64,000 nucleotides of DNA from Rudanella paleaurantiibacter (lineage in GTDB: Bacteria > Bacteroidota > Bacteroidia > Cytophagales > Spirosomataceae): assembly GCF_009184635.1 (NCBI RefSeq), contig NZ_WELI01000012.1, positions 118,835-182,834 of the forward strand, in the 5' to 3' direction. Under the pieces are notes generated by a model, which saw nothing but the letters and a program-made list of their open reading frames with translations, made no database searches and had not been told where the DNA came from. Below, piece by piece: positions 1-9,665 of the stretch (positions within the stretch are counted from its first letter, which is position 1; each line of letters begins with the position of its first letter). Made by a program: the position numbers and the translations under genes.

Positions 1-957
1 GATGGTGAACGAGGAAGCTGTGGCCGGTTTGTTCTGAGCACGAACCAAAGCTTTGGGCAGACTCACAGGGGGGCAATCGACCACCAGAAACTGAAAGTCA
101 CGCCGAACCTCGCCAATAAGCTGCCCGTTTCGGTATTCCTCTACCTTCACCGCAAACACAAATAGCCCCTGCGAGCTGGCCGTAACGGTTAGTTCGCCGG
201 TGGTTGGGTTGACTCGTAAGGCGGGTTTGCCCGGAATGGCATTGTCAGAATCATAGCCCGGTGCCCATACGACGTCGGGGTAGGGCCCGGCCGATACGTT
301 GTTGGTATTGTTGTTGCCCGACCCCAGTTGGTTCAGGGGCGACACGAGCGAGTAGCGTAGTTGGTCGCCGTCGGGGTCGGTGCCTCCGAAGGCAAACGTA
401 AACGGGTCATTGATGCAGATGTATTCGCCGTTGATTGCCGGAAACCGGGGCGAACTGTTCAGAAAAGGGCTTCCGTTGCGCAGCAGGGGTGGAAATTCCA
501 GATAAAACGTGTAGCCCGTGTTTACCGGGTTCATGATGTTATCGATACCATCGTTGCGGTTGCGGGTCTGGTACGAAATGTAGTACCCAAGAGGGTCGCT
601 GTAGGTGAGCGGGTCAAGGTTGATTTCGGCACTAAACGTAGCCACGATAAAATTGAGATTTCGCTGCTCGGCACACCGCTCGTTGGCAAACACCAGAGGT
701 TGCCGGGGACCACTCTGGCTGGTGGTGAAAATAAGCATCAGGAAATTATCGCGTTTCCGGTAAATGCCTAACCGCCCACCGCCCTGCTGGTTGCCACGCG
801 CATTATTCTCCAGGTAATTGGTGACTGTAATCAGATAGCGGCCGGGCGAAGTGTCCAACGCACGCATTTCCAGATGCCCCCCTACCTGATGCGTAGCAAA
901 GCTGCTGCCTAACAAACCCAGACTGCACCACAAAAGAACGTAAATTTTCAGACGCAT
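1..957 (-). CDS. Secreted protein related to T9SS type B proteins, 3' end cut by window edge
   Basis: The frame is open from the ATG at 957 to the window edge (319 residues, no stop), so the C-terminus is missing. A signal peptide covers about residues 1-21, ending SSFA before THQVGGHLEM. The body matches by eye the N-terminal half of the protein at 30605-32269: both have a YxISY or YFIYF strand, an NIMNP/NILNP motif followed by TG, and a DPDGDQLRYS or DADGDQLEYS motif. That paralogue ends in a gliding-motility-type C-terminal domain, so this one probably carries the same secretion signal beyond the window (inference). The precise role is unknown; a cell-surface or exported protein is likely. 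Confidence 0.75.
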   Translation of the reverse strand, partial: MRLKIYVLLWCSLGLLGSSFATHQVGGHLEMRALDTSPGRYLITVTNYLENNARGNQQGGGRLGIYRKRDNFLMLIFTTSQSGPRQPLVFANERCAEQRNLNFIVATFSAEINLDPLTYSDPLGYYISYQTRNRNDGIDNIMNPVNTGYTFYLEFPPLLRNGSPFLNSSPRFPAINGEYICINDPFTFAFGGTDPDGDQLRYSLVSPLNQLGSGNNNTNNVSAGPYPDVVWAPGYDSDNAIPGKPALRVNPTTGELTVTASSQGLFVFAVKVEEYRNGQLIGEVRRDFQFLVVDCPPVSLPKALVRAQNKPATASSFTI

Positions 958-1036
958 AGGCTTAGCAGGGGGAGGGGATGTGCTAAGCTAATTTACGTGA
1001 AAATCAGCAAGTTCGTTGCGCCAATTTTGTTTTTAA

Positions 1037-2512
1037 TTACTTACTGGCAAGCCCGGCCTGAAGAGCTCTGAAACGCTCGAACGTTTCCTGGTAAACCCGG
1101 TGGTGCTCTGGATTTGGTTCGTAGGTTTTACCGAAGCTCACACTGCCTGCGGCTATATCGAGTGAGGGGTAATGTCCCGTAGCAGTCAGAGCAAGCAAAA
1201 TAGCCCCTACGGCTCCGCTTTCGTTGCTGGCGTTGAGCCGTACGGGTACCCCGGCAATGTCGGCCAGCATCTGCACCCAGAATGCCGACTGGGCAAATCC
1301 GCCGTTAGCATGGATGACGTGCGTTGGGCCGGTATAGTCGCCCAGGAGTTGATTGATGCTCCAGAGGTTGAACAAGACTCCCTCAAGGGTAGCCCGGACA
1401 AAATGAGCCTGCGTATGTAGCCAGTCGACGTGGTGAAACGCCCCGCGAACGGCCGCATCCCAGAGCGGAGCCCGCTCGCCTTGTAAGTAGGGCAAAAACA
1501 AGAGCCCGTCGGCCCCGGCACCCATTTGGGCGGCCTGCGCCAGTACAGCCTCGGGTGTTTGCTGTGTAAACTGTTCGGCCAGCCATTGCAGCACATTGGC
1601 CCCATTGTTGGTCGGCCCCCCCACCACATAGTAGCCTTCGGTCAGGTGGTAACAGAACAACCGGCCCTGCGGGTCGCGTAGGGGTTGCCGAACGGTTTGC
1701 CGAATGGCCCCGCTCGTACCAATGGTGAGCGTTGTCATGCCCGGTGCTACGGCCCCGGCCCCCAGGTTGGCCAGACAACCGTCGGAGGCCCCAATAAGCA
1801 ATGAGGTACCGGGTTCCAGACCTGTATGGGCGGCACTCGACTCGAGCAAGGGGCGAATGTGCATCGTGGGTACGGGTGTCGACAGTTGCGTATCGGCAAT
1901 ACCTGCTACCGAGAGAGCCAATGGGCTCCATTGCCGGTGTTCCTGGTCGAAGAGGCCGGTAGCGGTAGCCATCGAAAAATCAACGTCGTACTCGCCCGTC
2001 AGCCGAACCCACAAGAATTCTTTGATACTGATAAAGCGGGCGGCATCCCGGATGAGATCGGGCTGATGGTGCCGCCAGAAAGCGAGTTTGCACAGCGGAA
2101 TCATTGGGTGAATAGGCGTACCGGTTTGCTCGTAAATGGCCTGCCCCAGCGCGGCCTGATGCGTACGCAGCGTGCGGGCTTCGGCCTCGGCCCGGTTATC
2201 GGACCAGAGCAGGGCATGGGTGAGGGGTTTTCCCGCAGCATCGACGGCCATCAAACTGTGCATGGCAGCACTAAATGCCACTACCCCGACTGTTGCGCCG
2301 GCCTGCTGTACGGCCTGCATCAGCTCGCGCATGACCTCGCCAAAGGCCTGCCAGATAGCTTCCGGGTCTTGCTCCGAATAACCCGGTTGAGGTTGCAGGG
2401 TATGCAACGGCCGCGATGCGTGAGCCAGAATCTGGTCGGAATGGGGCTCGTAGGCGATGGCTTTGACGTTGGTAGTGCCAATGTCGGCGCCAATGGTGAG
2501 GGTTGTAGGCAT
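1037..2512 (-). CDS. gntK: FGGY-family carbohydrate kinase, probably gluconokinase
   Basis: The protein has 491 residues from the ATG at 2512; an upstream in-frame ATG at 2620 would add 36 residues without family resemblance. The N-terminal ATPase loop GADIGTTNVKA (about residues 8-18) is the phosphate-binding motif of FGGY kinases, and a second nucleotide-binding stretch is visible in TLTIGTSGAIR. The fold would be two actin-like domains in the cytoplasm, phosphorylating a sugar or sugar acid with ATP. Overall sequence looks most like FGGY gluconokinases, giving 6-phosphogluconate; xylulokinase is the main alternative. The upstream same-strand gene at 2684-3961 is a lactonase-like propeller, which would fit a gluconolactone-to-gluconate route, but a terminator separates the two. 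Confidence 0.8.
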   Translation of the reverse strand: MPTTLTIGADIGTTNVKAIAYEPHSDQILAHASRPLHTLQPQPGYSEQDPEAIWQAFGEVMRELMQAVQQAGATVGVVAFSAAMHSLMAVDAAGKPLTHALLWSDNRAEAEARTLRTHQAALGQAIYEQTGTPIHPMIPLCKLAFWRHHQPDLIRDAARFISIKEFLWVRLTGEYDVDFSMATATGLFDQEHRQWSPLALSVAGIADTQLSTPVPTMHIRPLLESSAAHTGLEPGTSLLIGASDGCLANLGAGAVAPGMTTLTIGTSGAIRQTVRQPLRDPQGRLFCYHLTEGYYVVGGPTNNGANVLQWLAEQFTQQTPEAVLAQAAQMGAGADGLLFLPYLQGERAPLWDAAVRGAFHHVDWLHTQAHFVRATLEGVLFNLWSINQLLGDYTGPTHVIHANGGFAQSAFWVQMLADIAGVPVRLNASNESGAVGAILLALTATGHYPSLDIAAGSVSFGKTYEPNPEHHRVYQETFERFRALQAGLASK

Positions 2513-2613
2513 GAACAAACGGGTTGGTACGCACCCGGCGTATAGTGTACTCCGGTTGGCCAAAAATAAGCAATGTAGCCTGGCAAACGTGAATAAATGC
2601 CCTGTATAAAACA

Positions 2614-2649
2614 GCCGCACCCGACCCCTGAGAGGGAGCCGGGTGCGGC
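2614..2649 (-). terminator. Hairpin terminator after the lactonase-like gene
   Basis: Arms GCCGCACCCG (2614-2623) and CGGGTGCGGC (2640-2649) form a 10-bp perfect stem. Read on the minus strand it is followed by TGTTTTAT, so it fits an intrinsic terminator for the gene ending at 2684. Confidence 0.7.
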
Positions 2650-2683
2650 AAGGGCTAATTCCCGATTACTAGTGCGGTGACGC

Positions 2684-3961
2684 TTACGGAATTACCTTGA
2701 TAGCATGGCAACCGCGGGTCAGGCTGATCCGGCCGGCCTGCTTGGTGAGGGTCGGCTTGTCGCCCTTGGTTACTTTCCAGAATTCAATACCGCCATTCCG
2801 CATTCCGTAGTCGAGGTATTCGGGTACGGCTACGGCAATAGCATCGCCCGAGCGGTCGAAGTCAACGCTCTGGGGAGCAATGCCTTCAAACGGATAATCG
2901 GCCGACTGGGTCAGCTTGCCGTCTTTGCCGAGTGCGTACACTGTCAGGGAGCTTTTAGCTACGGCTGCGTTGCCAAACGGCTGGTACGACTGACCAGCGT
3001 TGACCACAACTACTACCGAACCGTCGGGGCTAATGGCTACGCTCTCGGGGCCTTCACCCGTAGCGGCCTGCGACAGGATTTTGTGTTCGCCCGGCGTATC
3101 GTCGGTGCTGAACTGAACGGCGAACACCTCGCCCGCCCCCGTGCCCGAAGCATTGGCGGCTTTCTTAGCGTCGACGAGCACAAACACGCTGCCGTCGGCG
3201 TTGAATTTACCCGTGCCGGGCATAGCACCTACCTTAATGGTTTTGCCGTGCGGAACCAGGTTTGGCTTTTTGGTAGCATCAAGGGCGTATTTCATCAGAC
3301 CCACTTCCTGCGAGCCGGCAATGGTGTAGGACACAAACTGCCCACCCGGATGCCAGGCCAGATCGGTAATGACCGCGTTGGGCACCGGCGATGCTGCCGT
3401 CAGGATCCGTGTTGGCTTGCCGGTACCGTCTACTTCTACAATCCGCAGCTCTTTACCAGGATCAGCCGAGGCTACGATCAGGGCGTTGCCGGTTGGGTTG
3501 ATGGTAACGGCCGTTGGGTTTTGGCCCACAGCAAAACCGTATTTCAGGGCGGGCTTGCCCGCGCTCAGGTCAACGGTAAACATTTTGGTACTGGCAGGCA
3601 GGCCGCTCAATCCACCTTTAAGCGAGGTAAGGCTGTCGCCGGTTTGGCCACGGCCTTCGACCACAAATGCCAGGCGGCCGTTGTTCGATACAGCGAGTAC
3701 TTTATCGAACAGGGCCATGCTGTTCGAAATGACTGAGGTGTTGATGTTGCTGCCACTCCGGTCGAGCGGAAAACCAATGGTGGTTAGGGCATCTTTGGTG
3801 AACTTGTCTTTGAGCAGGTTCCCGTCAACCATGGCCGACGCGGCCATATCGGCATCTGAGAGGGCTACAATACTTTTGGCCGTGAACTGAATCGGACCTT
3901 GCTGGGCCATCACGCCAGTGGCCAGTAAGGACAGAGCAAGCGAAATACCTTGTTTTTTCAT
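2684..3961 (-). CDS. Exported beta-propeller protein, lactonase/YncE-like
   Basis: The ATG at 3961 gives 425 residues starting MKKQG with a clear signal peptide ending GVMAQ; the longer frame from 4000 would bury this signal. The rest is built of propeller-type repeats with NPTGNALIV, HPGGQFV, NADGSVFV and SPDGSVVVVVN strands, as in the lactonase (6-phosphogluconolactonase-like) and YVTN/YncE families. It should act in the periplasm or on the surface. A lactonase role next to a probable gluconokinase is attractive but unproven, because propellers of this type often have no known enzyme activity. The gene lies downstream of a GH43 gene on the same strand, 181 bp away. Confidence 0.7.
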   Translation of the reverse strand: MKKQGISLALSLLATGVMAQQGPIQFTAKSIVALSDADMAASAMVDGNLLKDKFTKDALTTIGFPLDRSGSNINTSVISNSMALFDKVLAVSNNGRLAFVVEGRGQTGDSLTSLKGGLSGLPASTKMFTVDLSAGKPALKYGFAVGQNPTAVTINPTGNALIVASADPGKELRIVEVDGTGKPTRILTAASPVPNAVITDLAWHPGGQFVSYTIAGSQEVGLMKYALDATKKPNLVPHGKTIKVGAMPGTGKFNADGSVFVLVDAKKAANASGTGAGEVFAVQFSTDDTPGEHKILSQAATGEGPESVAISPDGSVVVVVNAGQSYQPFGNAAVAKSSLTVYALGKDGKLTQSADYPFEGIAPQSVDFDRSGDAIAVAVPEYLDYGMRNGGIEFWKVTKGDKPTLTKQAGRISLTRGCHAIKVIP

Positions 3962-4142
3962 GCTGAATTTGGTCAGTTTACTAATTGGGGTTTCCTGCAA
4001 AAATAACCGAAATGGGCAGAGTTAAAACGACGGCGGGTGTCCAAATCCGTTTTTCTCAACACGATTTTTGGGCTTTGGGCTGATTCACCAAATTTTATTA
4101 AGAGAATAAACCTGAATCCGGGTCGGCTGGTCCCTGGATGCC

Positions 4143-5123
4143 CTACCGCAGCGGACGTGCTTTTACACCTTCTACCGTAATCTGTACCGGTTTAATGGCG
4201 CCGTTGGCATCAAATTCGAGCCGGTCGATGCAGGTTTCGCGGTGATTGCCGTCTGTTTCGGTGAGCGGGCGCCGGTGGTAAACAATGTACCACTCGTCGG
4301 TGCCGGGTATGTTTAGCATAGAGTGATGCCCCGCCCCCGTGGCTACTTTGGGGTCTTGTTGCAGAATTTTACCGACCCGTTCAAACGGACCAAACGGCGA
4401 ATCGGCAATGGCGTAGGCAACCGAATAGTCAGGGCCTGTCCAGCCTCCTTCCGACCACATGAAGTAGTATTTGCCATTGCGCATAAACATGAGAGGCCCT
4501 TCTACGTACCCTTTGGGTGTGATTTCGCGGAAGGTTTTACCATCGGGGAAGGGCGAGAACCCTTTGAAATCGGCGTTGAGCCGGGCAATGTTGCAGTGCC
4601 GCCACCCCCCGTAAATCATGTAGTACTGCCCGTCTTTATCTTTAAACACAAATTGATCGATGGGTTGGGCACCGTTGTGGATCTGCCCAATGAGCGGTTT
4701 GCCCAGATAATCGCGGAAGGGGCCTTCGGGCTTATCGGCTACGGCTACCCCGATACCGCCCACTTCCCCTTCGTGCACATCGTTGGCCCCGAAGAAAAGA
4801 AAGTATTTCCCGTCTTTCTGAATGGTCGAAGGGGCCCACATAGCCCGGCGAGCCCATTTTACGGCGGTTGTGTCGATAATCCGTGGGTGCTTGGTCCACT
4901 TGACCAAATCGGGCGATGAGAAAGCGTCCATGAACACCTGCTTTTCGTACGGCGCTGAGAAAGTGGGGTATATCCAGTACTTATTGCCAAAAACGGCTAC
5001 TTCAGGGTCGGCGTACCAGCCCGGAAACACCGGATTGCCTGCGCTTGTCGGCTTGGTTGTTTGGGCGCAGATGGGGGAAATCAGAAGGCTAAAAAGGCTT
5101 GCCGCCAATAAGCGATGAAGCAT
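4143..5123 (-). CDS. Secreted GH43-family glycoside hydrolase
   Basis: The start at 5123 gives MLHRLLAASL with a signal peptide ending SPICA, 326 residues in total; a longer frame to 5180 would hide the signal. This is a single five-bladed propeller typical of family GH43 (arabinosidases, xylosidases and relatives). The three acidic residues expected of the family are visible: Asp39 in WYADPEV (general base), Asp156 in PIDQFVF (pKa modulator) and Glu208 in GYVEGP (general acid). It probably cleaves arabino- or xylo-oligosaccharides outside the cytoplasm; the substrate cannot be fixed from sequence alone. No SusC/SusD pair is next to it. Confidence 0.85.
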   Translation of the reverse strand: MLHRLLAASLFSLLISPICAQTTKPTSAGNPVFPGWYADPEVAVFGNKYWIYPTFSAPYEKQVFMDAFSSPDLVKWTKHPRIIDTTAVKWARRAMWAPSTIQKDGKYFLFFGANDVHEGEVGGIGVAVADKPEGPFRDYLGKPLIGQIHNGAQPIDQFVFKDKDGQYYMIYGGWRHCNIARLNADFKGFSPFPDGKTFREITPKGYVEGPLMFMRNGKYYFMWSEGGWTGPDYSVAYAIADSPFGPFERVGKILQQDPKVATGAGHHSMLNIPGTDEWYIVYHRRPLTETDGNHRETCIDRLEFDANGAIKPVQITVEGVKARPLR

Positions 5124-5380
5124 GATGTAAGCGTTTGGTTGTGTCTTGAGGTAAAGCGGAAACGGGGTGCTACATACCATTCAGGCGGGAAGGGTTTTGC
5201 GTTTTTCGTTGAACTGGCCGCGATTTAAAACAACGACGGGCCCCCAAAAGAGACCCGCCGTGCACTCGCTTCATCACAACTTATGGATTAGGTTGTATCG
5301 GAACGCAAGTACGTACATGCGTGTAAGTGTAGGTGCTTGTCGTAAATTAAATGTCAGTTAACGTTACTTGTGAATATAAA

Positions 5381-5418
5381 AATAGCCGGCCTGTATGTGC
5401 TTAACAGGCTCGGCTATT
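5381..5418 (-). terminator. Intrinsic terminator for the S9 peptidase gene
   Basis: Arms AATAGCCGGCCTGT (5381-5394) and ACAGGCTCGGCTATT (5404-5418) pair over 14 bp with one bulged base. On the minus strand the stem is followed by TTTATATT, the T-rich tail expected of a terminator. Confidence 0.65.
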
Positions 5419-5485
5419 GGGGTAATATGACCGACGGTGAGGTCGGAAAAACAAGAAGAATTCAAATAAGCAGAGTGAGGCAGTA

Positions 5486-5515
5486 CGTGCAGATACCGGG
5501 TTGGGTATCTGCACG
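5486..5515. repeat. 12-bp perfect hairpin
   Basis: CGTGCAGATACC (5486-5497) and GGTATCTGCACG (5504-5515) are perfect reverse complements with a 6-base GGGTTG loop. It lies between the S9 gene end and its terminator-like hairpin. No T-tail is present, so it may be an mRNA 3' end structure or a protein site. Confidence 0.5.
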
Positions 5516-5635
5516 CGCCTACGCAGACCGGCGGCATGAAGTTTAGTTAAGAATACAATGCGGCCAAAGCTAAGCATTCGTACGAATCAAACTCACTCAT
5601 ACCCAATTCTTTGAGGGAATGGCCCTACTTACTTC

Positions 5636-8608
5636 TCAATATTTCATTTCGCCCCGGTCTTTTTCCACGGCGCTGCGTCCTTCTTTCATCCAGACGGGCA
5701 TGGGCGCATCTTTCAGGTAATGGTCAAAGAACTGGTACATCCGAATGCTCAGGTCTTTGGCATTGTGGCGTTGGACCAGATTGTGGTCTTCGCCATTATA
5801 CACCACCATCCAGACTGGTTTCTGCAACCGGCGCAGAGCCGTAAACATTTCAATCCCCTGGTACCAGGGCACAGACCCATCGGCATCATTGTGCATCAGC
5901 ATGAGGGGCGTCTGAACGCGGTCGGCGTAAAACAGCGGAGAGTTCTCGATGTAATGCATCGGTTTTTCCCACAGTGTACCCCCAATGCGGCTCTGGGTTT
6001 TTTCGTACTGAAACTGGCGTACCAGACCCGTACCCCAGCGGATACCGCCGTAAGCCGAGGTCATGTTGGCAACAATGGCACCCGCCATCGCAGCCTTGAA
6101 CAGATTCGTTTGGGTGATGATATACGCCGTTTGATAACCACCCCAGCTTTGCCCCTGAATGCCCAGGCGGTTGCGGTCGACAAAGCCCCGGTTTATCAGA
6201 CTCAGCACGCCCGGCACAATACAATCGTAAGCGTTTTGTCCGGGGTTGCCTGTGGTGTACACAATATCGGGTACAAACACGAGGTAGCCGTTTGAGACGC
6301 AGTACGGAATATTGATGGTAGAGCGGCTGGGAGCCGGAAACTTGTAATCGGGCAGGGTTTCGGCGCTACGCTCGTAGAAGTACGTCAGCATGGGGTACTT
6401 CTTGTTCGGATCAAAATCTTCGGGCTTGTACAGAAGTCCTTCAAGGGCTATGCCGTTGGTGCCTGTCCATTTTACCAGCTCAACCGAGCCCCAGCGAATG
6501 CTGTCCTGCTGCGCATTGACCCGGCTCAGTTGTTGCTGGGTGGCAAACGTAGTGTCGGTTACAAAGAGGTTGATTGGCTCCTGGAAGTTGCCCCGGTAGA
6601 AGGTCATGGTCGGCGCGTTTTTGGCCTTGTTGATACCGAAATACCGGTGTGGGCTGCTTACCAAAACCTCGGGAGCTTTGGCAGATGCCACTCCGAGAGA
6701 TGTCATCTCTTTTGTCGGCCGAATCCGCAAAATGCCGGTATGTTTGTCGCTCTCCCAGAATCCCGTCAGGTACAGGTCGGCGGTGGGCTGAATACCCGGC
6801 CGTTCGGCGGGGCGGTCGTCGCTATCGAGTTCTATCCGGCGCAGCCGCACTTTATTGGCCCGGCCCCAGCCGTTGGTCAGGTTGCGAGGTTTTTCGCGGC
6901 CGGTGGGGTCAATCTGCCAGATGTCGTAGCGGTCGTACACCCAGAAATAGGCGTCGTTGGTGGTCCAGCCCGCAGCGCCGTAGCTGCCCGGTAGGTTGGG
7001 GGTATCGTGCTCTTCGTCGAACAGTTTAGCCGGGAGGCCGCGCGTGAGATCAATGCGTTTCCCCTCCGTAATCGACCAGGCCCGCCAAAGGGTGTCGCGT
7101 TCGTCGAACCAGTAGGCGTACTTGCCTTCGGGCGAAATGCGCATCTCCGACGCCATAACGTCGTTGGCAATTTTCGTTTTCTGACCCGATTGGCTATCAA
7201 TCAGGTACAGGTCGGTATGGCCGGGGTCCCACGAGCTTATCACCTGATACGGCATATCGCTCATACCCAGCAAGTACCGGCTATCTTTTTTGTAATTGAC
7301 GGATACCGTGGGCACTTCGCGGCTGGCGAGCAAAACCACTTTTCCGGTCGCTGGATTGTACACCGTGGTGTAGCCACGCTCTTTCTCCTCCTTAAGTCGC
7401 TTTTGCTGCATGGGCTGCAAGCGCGTGTCAGTCCAGGTCCAGACATCCATTCGCACCTTCTCGTCGTCGGGCGTGAGGGTATCTTTCCGAATGAGCGGGG
7501 GCACGGGTGAGGTGGCAAAGTACAGCCGTTGACCATCTTCCGAAAACCGAACGGGTGCAAACTCGTTTACCGACCAGCCTTTTGGCAGGGCACCTGTGGT
7601 GGTGTCGGCAATAAGTACCCGGCCGGTACTGGCCCCGGCAACTGTTGGTGTTTTCGTGCGTCCTTTTTTGCTCGCCGGGGCGTTGGCTGCCGCACCAGCG
7701 AGGTTTTGGTAATAAAGCCGGAATGATTTCTGGTCGGCACCGGCCGAGTCGGCCGAAGCCATCCAGGCTACCTGCCCGCCTGTTTTGTCGACGGAGAGTC
7801 CTTTGTACACTTTATGCAGCCGGGTGGTGTCGATCACGCGGATTTGTTTGGTGTCGGTACGAAAGGCAAACACGCCCGGTACGAGGGCGTCGCCCGATTG
7901 GAGGCTGTCGATGATAGACTCGCGGGTGTACACAACCGCCTGCCCATTTTCCGACATGGTCATGTTCGATACGTACCGGGTTGTCTGGCGCGAACCATCG
8001 GCCATATTCAGCAGCACCAGGTCGTCGCCTTTGGGCTTCTTGGGGGCAGGCTTACGGCTGGCTGTTGCATTAGCCGGGGTTTTGGCGGTGGTGTCGCGGG
8101 TGGCTACGGGGCGGGCCGGGGCTTTGTCGTCTTTGCGTTCCTGCAAAAAGGCTACCCATGAGCCGCCATCTTTACCGAGTGCAAACGATTTGACATTCGG
8201 AAACTTCTGCGTAGCGCCCGTTCCCAGATTCAGCACCACGAGGCTGTCTTTGGGCATCTCGTCGGCTTTTTTCTTTTTCAGCTTGGCCTTGCGTGTATCG
8301 GCTATTGGGGCTTTGATTCGGGCGACCAGAAACCGGCTATCGGCCGAAAAGCGGGCTGCGTACCCGCGTGGAACGCTGTACTTGGTGGCTGGGGAGCCGA
8401 CGCCTGTGACCAGCAACAGACCGTCGCCTTCCTGCGGGTCAATCTGGTACGAAATCCAGCGACCGTTGTCGGAGAGTTGCTCCAGCCGAACGCTCTGCCA
8501 CCGGTCGTAGTCGGTATGATTGAGCGGTCGTTTAGTCAATTTGGGCGCTTGAGCGAGCGCCAAACTGGAAAATAGGGTGATGAAGCCTACGAATAGAGGA
8601 CGTAACAT
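5636..8608 (-). CDS. Exported S9-family (prolyl oligopeptidase-type) serine peptidase
   Basis: The 990-residue protein begins MLRPLFVGFITLFSSLALAQ, a clear signal peptide. The N-terminal two thirds form a WD40-like propeller that filters substrates; the C-terminal alpha/beta hydrolase domain carries the catalytic triad: Ser821 in GQSWGGY, Asp910 in NDADGSVPW and His942 in GEDHNL. It should release dipeptides or short peptides from oligopeptides in the periplasm. Low-complexity Ala/Thr/Lys/Pro insertions lie in the propeller near residues 167-195 and 305-325. At 990 residues it is longer than typical DPP-type members (about 700-850), which the insertions partly explain. The gene ends with a hairpin terminator 220 bp downstream. 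Confidence 0.9.
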   Translation of the reverse strand: MLRPLFVGFITLFSSLALAQAPKLTKRPLNHTDYDRWQSVRLEQLSDNGRWISYQIDPQEGDGLLLVTGVGSPATKYSVPRGYAARFSADSRFLVARIKAPIADTRKAKLKKKKADEMPKDSLVVLNLGTGATQKFPNVKSFALGKDGGSWVAFLQERKDDKAPARPVATRDTTAKTPANATASRKPAPKKPKGDDLVLLNMADGSRQTTRYVSNMTMSENGQAVVYTRESIIDSLQSGDALVPGVFAFRTDTKQIRVIDTTRLHKVYKGLSVDKTGGQVAWMASADSAGADQKSFRLYYQNLAGAAANAPASKKGRTKTPTVAGASTGRVLIADTTTGALPKGWSVNEFAPVRFSEDGQRLYFATSPVPPLIRKDTLTPDDEKVRMDVWTWTDTRLQPMQQKRLKEEKERGYTTVYNPATGKVVLLASREVPTVSVNYKKDSRYLLGMSDMPYQVISSWDPGHTDLYLIDSQSGQKTKIANDVMASEMRISPEGKYAYWFDERDTLWRAWSITEGKRIDLTRGLPAKLFDEEHDTPNLPGSYGAAGWTTNDAYFWVYDRYDIWQIDPTGREKPRNLTNGWGRANKVRLRRIELDSDDRPAERPGIQPTADLYLTGFWESDKHTGILRIRPTKEMTSLGVASAKAPEVLVSSPHRYFGINKAKNAPTMTFYRGNFQEPINLFVTDTTFATQQQLSRVNAQQDSIRWGSVELVKWTGTNGIALEGLLYKPEDFDPNKKYPMLTYFYERSAETLPDYKFPAPSRSTINIPYCVSNGYLVFVPDIVYTTGNPGQNAYDCIVPGVLSLINRGFVDRNRLGIQGQSWGGYQTAYIITQTNLFKAAMAGAIVANMTSAYGGIRWGTGLVRQFQYEKTQSRIGGTLWEKPMHYIENSPLFYADRVQTPLMLMHNDADGSVPWYQGIEMFTALRRLQKPVWMVVYNGEDHNLVQRHNAKDLSIRMYQFFDHYLKDAPMPVWMKEGRSAVEKDRGEMKY

Positions 8609-8699
8609 AGAGGGTGTGCCGGATGATAAACGGCCGACAACGAAAATAGCAAAAACACCCCAGTTGGGCCGTTTTTGGGTTCAAAATACCCCCAATACC

Positions 8700-9665
8700 C
8701 TATAATTTTTCGGAAGCAAAGGCCAGAGCCCGGCGTTCGGCGTAGGTGAACGGGTCGCGCGGTTGCAGAAACCCGACGTGCCCGCCCAAAGCCGATACTT
8801 CGAGGTAAATGGTCGACCGTTTCTGAGCGAGCCAGGCAGGGCTGCACTCCGGCGACAGGATGGGATCGTTTTGGGCGTTGAGGAGTAGCACCGGAATCTG
8901 AATACCCGGCATGTAATTAACGGCCGAGGCTTGCTGGTAGAAATCGTGAGCGTCGCGGTAACCATTGACCGGCGCCGAGAAAAAATTATCGAAGTCCTCC
9001 CAGATCTTTACGTCTTTCAGGCGGCTCATGTCTAACTGACCGGGGTACAGGGCAGCTTTCTGGCTAATTTTGGCCGTTAGCTTTCGCATGAATCGGTTCC
9101 GGTAGAATCGGTTTGCGGGCAGGTCGAGGAGTTTGGCCGAAGCCAGCAGGTCGGTAGGAGCGGAGACTGCCACTGCCCGCCTGATTACGTCGGGGGCTTC
9201 ATGGCCGTGTACGCCCAGATATTTAAACGTGATGTTGCCGCCCATGCTGTAGCCAATGAGCACGACTTCTTCGTAGTGTTTGGTACGGAGAGCGTGGGCG
9301 ATTACCTCGCCAAAGTCGCCAATTTCGCCGTGGTTGTACAGCCGGAACGCGCGGTTCATTTCGCCACTGCACGAGCGGCAGTTCCAGGCCAATGCATCGT
9401 ACCCGGCCTGCGTAAACAGACGGGCCGTACCCCGGATGTAATGCCGCTGGCTATCGCCTTCCAGGCCGTGAGTCAGCACAACAAGCAGCCGGTTGCCGCC
9501 ATCCACCCAGTCGAGGTCTACAAAATCGCCATCGGAGAGAGTGAGTCGCTCACGTTCGTACACAACGCCCGGCACTTTGCGGGTCAGGCTCGGGATGATG
9601 GTTTGTAAGTGGGCATTGTACAGGTAGCGTGGAGGTCCTGCGTAAGCGGATTGAACAACAGGCAT
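8700..9665 (-). CDS. YheT-type alpha/beta hydrolase
   Basis: The 321-residue protein lacks a signal peptide and shows the layout of the YheT (UPF0017, EMB8/ABHD1-3-like) hydrolases: an N-terminal NAHLQTI motif, the oxyanion-hole strand LTHGLEGDS, a CRSCSGEMNR segment, and the nucleophile elbow GYSMGGN with the catalytic Ser. A later QNDPIL Asp and GGHVGF His complete the triad. Family members hydrolyse esters, but the physiological substrate is usually unknown. It stands alone, 91 bp upstream of the S9 gene start, with no terminator between. Confidence 0.85.
   Translation of the reverse strand: MPVVQSAYAGPPRYLYNAHLQTIIPSLTRKVPGVVYERERLTLSDGDFVDLDWVDGGNRLLVVLTHGLEGDSQRHYIRGTARLFTQAGYDALAWNCRSCSGEMNRAFRLYNHGEIGDFGEVIAHALRTKHYEEVVLIGYSMGGNITFKYLGVHGHEAPDVIRRAVAVSAPTDLLASAKLLDLPANRFYRNRFMRKLTAKISQKAALYPGQLDMSRLKDVKIWEDFDNFFSAPVNGYRDAHDFYQQASAVNYMPGIQIPVLLLNAQNDPILSPECSPAWLAQKRSTIYLEVSALGGHVGFLQPRDPFTYAERRALAFASEKL

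Larger units (their letters stand above)
5124..5635. other. Intergenic region with two hairpins
   Basis: This 512-bp gap upstream of the GH43 gene and downstream of the S9 peptidase gene shows no convincing coding frame. It holds a T-tailed hairpin at 5381-5418 and a 12-bp perfect hairpin at 5486-5515, described separately. Any promoter of the GH43 gene should also lie here, between 5124 and about 5370, but I see no clear TAnnTTTG element. Confidence 0.6.

Noticed and set aside
2705..3736. 343-codon frame antisense to the lactonase-like gene
   Set aside because: No signal, domain or start context; the minus-strand protein has a signal peptide and propeller repeats.
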